Shown in pieces: positions 14,362 to 17,735 of a stretch of DNA of 17,735 nt. Position 1 is the stretch's first letter, and the number at the start of each line of letters is the position of its first letter. Source of the DNA: an uncultured Candidatus Saccharibacteria bacterium (GTDB lineage Bacteria > Patescibacteriota > Saccharimonadia > Saccharimonadales > UBA4665); the NCBI GenBank assembly GCA_903891235.1, contig CAITDW010000133.1, positions 1-17,735 on the forward strand, in the 5' to 3' direction. The translations under genes were made by a program, and so were the position numbers. The notes under the pieces are model-generated. The model saw nothing but the letters and a program-made list of their open reading frames with translations, was not told the origin of the DNA and did no database searches.

Positions 14362-15313
14362 CGACACCCCTGTTTTTTAGACCACTTATCTTTCTATATG
14401 GTGTAGCGATTGATTGACCAAGCTTGTATGCCTTTGATTTAGTAATACTATTTACTAATTGTTCATAGTGTTGGATGGATTTTGTCTGCTCTGCAAACTG
14501 TTTCTTTTGATCTGCAATTATTGCCTGCAAAGATCTAATATTTTTATCCCTTTCTTTTAAATGTCCTTGATACCATAATGAAATTGTTCCTTGAGGATCA
14601 GGACTAAATCGCTCACGTGGGATTTTTGAACTTTTTGCCACAACAGCTTCACCCACATATTCAAATACGCGTGCATCTTCACTGTTAAGAAGTTCGTCTA
14701 ATTTTTTACTTTTGTTAATACCTAGGCTCTTTAGTTGATCATCAATAAGTCCGGGGGGGTATGTCGCCTCCGTGTAATTTAAGGTTTTAATCTTGTAGCC
14801 AGCTTCCGCAAAGATCCGTTCAATTTCTTTAAGAGTATAAAAATGTAGATGAGTTTTATCTAATAAACCGGTCTCACCATAATCAAAATCTCCATTAAGA
14901 AGCATTAGCCTAACTGAAATATGCGCCATATTAGGAATTGAAAAAATTATGCTACCATCTTTATTCAGATGTTTTTTAACTAACTGAAGAGTTGCTACTG
15001 GGTCATATAAATGCTCAATTACATCAAGGAACACAACATTGTCATATTTCTGATCCACAAAAGTCGAGCTTAATGCCTCGTCAGCAAAAGTGTTCGCTAC
15101 TCGTCTCAACAAATGGGTTGCCTTCTTGTAGTCTTCTAAATCCGGCTCGATACCATCGACTATGCATCTCTTGCGATCTATTAACGCAGAACCGAAACTC
15201 CCCCAACTACAGCCTACGTCTAACACAGTACTGCCATCCTTAACTAGGTCAAACACTAAATTCCAGGGATTATTTTCAGCTTTTGGTACAAATACACCTT
15301 TGTAATTAGACAT
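14351..15313 (-). CDS. SAM-dependent methyltransferase with C-terminal coiled coil
   Basis: 320 residues. A class I methyltransferase domain (about 15-230) has motif I TVLDVGCSWGSFG (29-41), the acidic residue after strand 2 in DGIEPD (53-58), and DNVVFLDVIEHLYDP (91-105) as motif II. The block LDKTHLHFYT (151-160) is typical of methyltransferases in polysaccharide clusters. From 252 to 290 a regular heptad pattern is visible (L252, I259, L262, I266, F273, I280, Y283, V287, I290), predicting a coiled coil, followed by a basic tail SKAYKLGQSIATPYRKI (293-309). Gene order Wzm-Wzt-methyltransferase and an 8-base overlap with Wzt suggest it modifies the polysaccharide exported by that transporter, perhaps capping the chain end. 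No kinase domain is present, unlike E. coli WbdD. Sugar methylation during chain growth is an alternative role. Confidence 0.85.
   Translation of the reverse strand: MSNYKGVFVPKAENNPWNLVFDLVKDGSTVLDVGCSWGSFGSALIDRKRCIVDGIEPDLEDYKKATHLLRRVANTFADEALSSTFVDQKYDNVVFLDVIEHLYDPVATLQLVKKHLNKDGSIIFSIPNMAHISVRLMLLNGDFDYGETGLLDKTHLHFYTLKEIERIFAEAGYKIKTLNYTEATYPPGLIDDQLKSLGINKSKKLDELLNSEDARVFEYVGEAVVAKSSKIPRERFSPDPQGTISLWYQGHLKERDKNIRSLQAIIADQKKQFAEQTKSIQHYEQLVNSITKSKAYKLGQSIATPYRKISGLKNRGVDEE
14365..14371 (-). promoter_or_regulatory. Shine-Dalgarno AGGGGTG that decides the GT2-RgpF start
   Basis: On the minus strand AGGGGTG (14371 to 14365) sits just upstream of ATG 14361 and overlaps the alternative GTG codon at 14367. 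This favours the ATG. Confidence 0.6.
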
Positions 15314-16490
15314 TCGTATTAATCCATTCTTGTTTTAAATTAGCTACCCCCTCAGTTTGAACCGTCCTTCTTATCATAAAAGATGATGAATTGGGCTTAT
15401 AGTCATAAATCTTAATACCATTTTCCCCCATAGTGGCCGTAGTTATAGTGTATTGTCCAGGCACGAGATCCAATTTAATTTTAAGGCTAACGCTGCCCTT
15501 TGATGTGCCTACTGGTTTCATGCCTTCTATTTTACTATTTGTGCCAAAACAGTATGTGCCTTCGTTGCTAAATATTTGAAATCCGAAATGTATTTTCATT
15601 AACTCAGGGTTTGAGAAATATAAAGTTATATAACAATAGTCTCCCGTATTATAGTTAGTTATATTTTTTCCATCTTGTGTTAGCTCAACTGAACTTATAT
15701 GTGCTACTTTTGTATTTTTTGTATTTTTAGGGTTTTTTTCAATTTTCTTTTCATAATTTTTTTCAACGTAAGCATCAGCAATTAATTTGGGCTTACCGAT
15801 CTTTTGTATGGTCCCCGTATCTAAGAACATTGCTCTATCGCAAAATTTTAATACGGAGCCCATGTCATGAGTTACCAAAATCACAGTTCTAGATTTTTCA
15901 CGTAGCTCACTAAAATAATCAAAACACTTCTGCTGAAAATCTAAGTCCCCAACTGCAAGAACCTCATCTAAAACCAAGATATCCCCTTGCGCTCTTATCG
16001 CAATTGAAAATGCTAATCTTACTTGCATGCCAGACGAATAATTTTTTAATTTTTGATCCATGAATCTTTCTAATTCGGCGAATGATACGATGTCATCATA
16101 CATTTTGTTCATTTCATTACGACTGAATCCAAGTAGTGCGCCATTGAGATAAACATTCTCTCTACCGCTTAACTCCGGACTAAAACCAACCCCTAGCTCA
16201 ATAAAGGGTATTAACTTACCTTTAATATTTATTGCACCCTCTGTGGGACGATATATTCCTGCTAAAATTTTTAAGAGAGTACTTTTACCGCTGCCGTTCT
16301 TTCCGACAATACCAAAGAATTCCCCTTTTTTTACTTCAAACGATACGTTCTTTAATGCTTTTTGAATTTCGTACTTTTTATTTCTACTATAAAAATTTAC
16401 TATCGCCGACTTTATAGTTTGTGTTTTCTCATGAGGTAACTTGAAATTCTTACTTACATTATCGACTTGTATGACTACTGAATCGTCCAT
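15306..16490 (-). CDS. wzt: Polysaccharide ABC exporter ATPase with carbohydrate-binding C-terminus (Wzt-like)
   Basis: 394 residues. The ABC domain (about 1-245) has Walker A GKNGSGKST (63-71), the YSSGM signature (151-155) common to Wzt/TagH-type exporters in place of LSGGQ, Walker B ILVLDE (171-176) and the switch His208 in VTHDM. After a Lys/Asn-rich linker (about 245-262) comes a beta-rich domain (about 265-375). Its blocks VELTQDGKN, YITLYFSNPELMKIHFGFQIF and LDLVPGQYTIT match the Wzt C-terminal domain, which in Gram-negative O-antigen export binds the modified non-reducing end of the chain. Wzt energises export of lipid-linked polysaccharide through Wzm. The gene begins 3 bases after wzm ends, with GGAG 12 bases upstream of ATG, and overlaps the methyltransferase start by 8 bases (ATGTCTAA). 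Confidence 0.93.
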   Translation of the reverse strand: MDDSVVIQVDNVSKNFKLPHEKTQTIKSAIVNFYSRNKKYEIQKALKNVSFEVKKGEFFGIVGKNGSGKSTLLKILAGIYRPTEGAINIKGKLIPFIELGVGFSPELSGRENVYLNGALLGFSRNEMNKMYDDIVSFAELERFMDQKLKNYSSGMQVRLAFSIAIRAQGDILVLDEVLAVGDLDFQQKCFDYFSELREKSRTVILVTHDMGSVLKFCDRAMFLDTGTIQKIGKPKLIADAYVEKNYEKKIEKNPKNTKNTKVAHISSVELTQDGKNITNYNTGDYCYITLYFSNPELMKIHFGFQIFSNEGTYCFGTNSKIEGMKPVGTSKGSVSLKIKLDLVPGQYTITTATMGENGIKIYDYKPNSSSFMIRRTVQTEGVANLKQEWINTNV

Positions 16491-16493
16491 AAT

Positions 16494-17297
16494 TTATATA
16501 TTCTCCGCGAAGTAATTTGACTCTTTCTTGAAGAAAAGCACGCCAATTATAAATACCACAAATACTATTGCGATTGGAATATACTGACCCCAGCCACCAC
16601 CAAAAACTGTTTTTGATATTAGAGTAGACTTTGTGATTAAAACATATCTTGATCCCTGTAGCGCTTGGGCCACTGGGTTCAATAATATTAACTTCTGAAA
16701 TGTTACATTTGTAATCTTTGATAGTGGGTAAAGTATAGGGGTAAGATAAAAACCAGCTTGTAAAATTACTTCCCAAATATAATTTATATCACGATACTTT
16801 ACAAAGGCCGCGGAAAGAAAGAAGGATAGCCCTAGAGCAAAAATATAAATTTCTAGAAAAAAGAGAGGTAATAGAATTACATCATATGACACACTAACTT
16901 TTCCAATTATCATAAATATTACGATTATTATTAGGTTCAAGAATAAATTTATTAGTGCACCAAAACTACTGCTTATAACAATAATCCATCTAGGTATTTT
17001 AATCTTTCTAATTAAGTCGCCTCTGCCTACGATTGACCCTAAGCTTTGCATTGTCATTTCTGCGAAAAAGTTCCATATCACAATACCTAACAGAAGATAG
17101 ACTGGGTAATGTGGAATACCGTTACCCACTTTAAGGAATTTTACAAAAACTGCATATAAAATTACAAACAAAAACATTGGGCGCAGAAGCGACCAAGCAT
17201 AGCCTAGGACAGAACCCTGGTAGCGAAGCTTAAAGTCAGTCCTGACAAGTTCAGATAGTAAAGCTTTATTTTGTTTGGATAAGATGCGCCTAAACAT
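16494..17297 (-). CDS. wzm: Polysaccharide ABC exporter permease (Wzm-like, ABC-2 family)
   Basis: 267 residues with six predicted membrane segments (about 34-51, 66-84, 108-133, 141-166, 178-195, 237-256), the standard ABC-2 permease topology for Wzm/TagG/RgpC proteins. The N-terminal cytoplasmic stretch LVRTDFKLRYQGSVLGYAWSLLRPM (in the region 17-41) is the family's interface helix, followed by VIWNFFAEM and later GFYLTPILYPLS near segment 5. It would form the channel through which Wzt drives lipid-linked polysaccharide across the membrane. It is the first gene of a minus-strand operon wzm-wzt-methyltransferase-GT2/RgpF and is divergent from the GT2 gene at the right edge. Which polymer it carries is inferred only from neighbours (rhamnose synthesis, RgpF domain). 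Confidence 0.93.
   Translation of the reverse strand: MFRRILSKQNKALLSELVRTDFKLRYQGSVLGYAWSLLRPMFLFVILYAVFVKFLKVGNGIPHYPVYLLLGIVIWNFFAEMTMQSLGSIVGRGDLIRKIKIPRWIIVISSSFGALINLFLNLIIIVIFMIIGKVSVSYDVILLPLFFLEIYIFALGLSFFLSAAFVKYRDINYIWEVILQAGFYLTPILYPLSKITNVTFQKLILLNPVAQALQGSRYVLITKSTLISKTVFGGGWGQYIPIAIVFVVFIIGVLFFKKESNYFAENI
16503..16506 (-). promoter_or_regulatory. Shine-Dalgarno GGAG of wzt
   Basis: GGAG on the minus strand (16506 to 16503) lies within the end of wzm, 12 bases ahead of the wzt ATG. Spacing is rather long but no better site is present. Confidence 0.4.
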
Positions 17298-17337
17298 ATA
17301 TTATAGGTTATTATAGATTATAAGAAAGAATAAGTCG
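17298..17337. promoter_or_regulatory. AT-rich divergent promoter region between wzm and the GT2 gene
   Basis: Forty bases with only six G or C. On the minus strand TATAAT occurs three times (17322-17317, 17315-17310, 17305-17300); the middle copy ends 12 bases before the wzm ATG and is the best placed. For the plus-strand gene, TATAAG (17319-17324) or AAGAAT (17326-17331, ending 6 bases before ATG) are weak candidates. No strong Shine-Dalgarno precedes either gene. Confidence 0.4.
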
Positions 17338-17735
17338 ATGTCGAAATATGCTGTTGTTATACCAAACCTAAATGGCGAAAACTCAATCGAGGAATGCATT
17401 AATTCTTTGTTCTCTCAAACCATTAAAAATACAGCAATAGTGGTTGAGAATGGATCTACAGACAATTCATTGGCTATTTTGAAAAAAAATTATCCAGATA
17501 TTGAAATAATTGAGAATAGTAAAAATCTTGGTTTTGCAGGTGGAGTTAATCAAGGAATAGAAAAAGCGATTGATTTGGGTGCAGAATATATAGCACTTTT
17601 TAATAATGATGCAGTGGCGGATAAAAATTGGTTAACAGGATTGGTTGAGGTGATGCAAGCATCGCCCAAGGTTGGCATTGTTGCTCCAAAGCTTTTATCG
17701 TCGGATAAAAAACATCTAGATAGCACTGGCGATCA
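17338..17735 (+). CDS. GT2 glycosyltransferase, rhamnosyltransferase-like, N-terminal part (runs off window)
   Basis: 132 complete codons from ATG 17338 with no stop before the window ends. The N-terminus is YAVVIPNLNGENSIEECI, followed by AIVVENGSTDNS (nucleotide-binding Asp/Glu region), the glycine-rich NLGFAGGVNQGI, and LFNNDAV, which holds the metal-binding NDA in place of DxD. This combination (ENGSTDNS, GFAGGVNQGI, LFNNDAV) is typical of the WbbL-like rhamnosyltransferase subgroup of GT2. It fits use of dTDP-L-rhamnose from the rml operon, but the donor is not proven. It is transcribed away from wzm across a 40-base promoter region. The C-terminal half, where membrane or extra domains might be, lies outside the window. 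Confidence 0.9.
   Translation, partial: MSKYAVVIPNLNGENSIEECINSLFSQTIKNTAIVVENGSTDNSLAILKKNYPDIEIIENSKNLGFAGGVNQGIEKAIDLGAEYIALFNNDAVADKNWLTGLVEVMQASPKVGIVAPKLLSSDKKHLDSTGD

Noticed and set aside
14365..14367. GTG start for the GT2-RgpF gene
   Set aside because: The GTG is part of the AGGGGTG ribosome site for the ATG at 14361.
14753..14759. Seven-G run in the methyltransferase gene as a phase-variable tract
   Set aside because: It encodes ordinary residues (Pro-Pro) in an intact frame, is short, and there is no sign of length variation in a single sequence.
16459..16776. 105-codon minus-strand frame overlapping wzm and wzt in another frame
   Set aside because: It overlaps two well-supported genes on the same strand and has no recognisable protein features.
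1..17735. Insertion sequences, prophage, tRNA or integration sites
   Set aside because: No transposase or integrase gene, terminal inverted repeats, tRNA cloverleaf or flanking direct repeats were found; the mixed strand arrangement alone is not evidence of mobility.

Overview
This window is a compact, AT-rich (roughly 37-40% GC by eye) cell-surface carbohydrate region from a bacterium that uses UGA as a stop or hardly at all: no domain-complete gene contains an in-frame TGA, and only one gene ends in TGA. Gene style suggests a Gram-positive-like or Candidate Phyla Radiation organism, with Candidatus Saccharibacteria my best guess. The grounds are extreme compaction, the Gram-positive type of RmlB/RmlC, a secreted lysozyme-like/ricin-lectin protein of a kind I associate with Actinobacteria and Saccharibacteria, and promoters that imply leaderless mRNAs. 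The taxonomy is inference, not something read directly from the sequence.

Left part (1-5019, + strand): the 3' end of a GT4 glycosyltransferase, a phosphomannomutase/phosphoglucomutase, then a complete rmlB-rmlC-rmlD-rmlA operon making dTDP-L-rhamnose from glucose-1-phosphate. Its promoter carries three TTAGACT repeats.

Middle (5012-8969): a GtrA-family membrane protein on the minus strand is wedged between rmlA and a polyprenyl-phosphate glycosyltransferase, overlapping each by a few bases. Then come two adjoining genes: a membrane-anchored protein with a Gmad2-like Ig-fold domain, and a secreted protein with a lysozyme-like module followed by three tandem beta-trefoil lectin domains (nine QxW motifs in a 432-bp period).

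Right part (8986-17735): a large YfhO-type membrane protein (-) diverges from a WbsX-type glycosyltransferase (+). A four-gene minus-strand operon encodes Wzm and Wzt (polysaccharide ABC exporter with a Wzt C-terminal carbohydrate-binding domain), a methyltransferase with a C-terminal coiled coil, and a GT2-RgpF fusion. A GT2 gene of rhamnosyltransferase type runs off the right edge.

Together the genes fit synthesis and ABC-transporter-dependent export of a rhamnose-containing surface polysaccharide, plus lipid-linked sugar decoration and secreted wall- or glycan-binding proteins. The most interesting points are the methyltransferase-coiled coil/Wzt pair (a possible chain-capping and length-control module like WbdD), the consistent -10-to-ATG spacing implying leaderless transcription, the doubly overlapping inverted gtrA gene and the triple-trefoil secreted protein. 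No RNA genes, CRISPR arrays, insertion sequences or attachment sites were seen, and no gene-free stretch exceeds about 110 bases.
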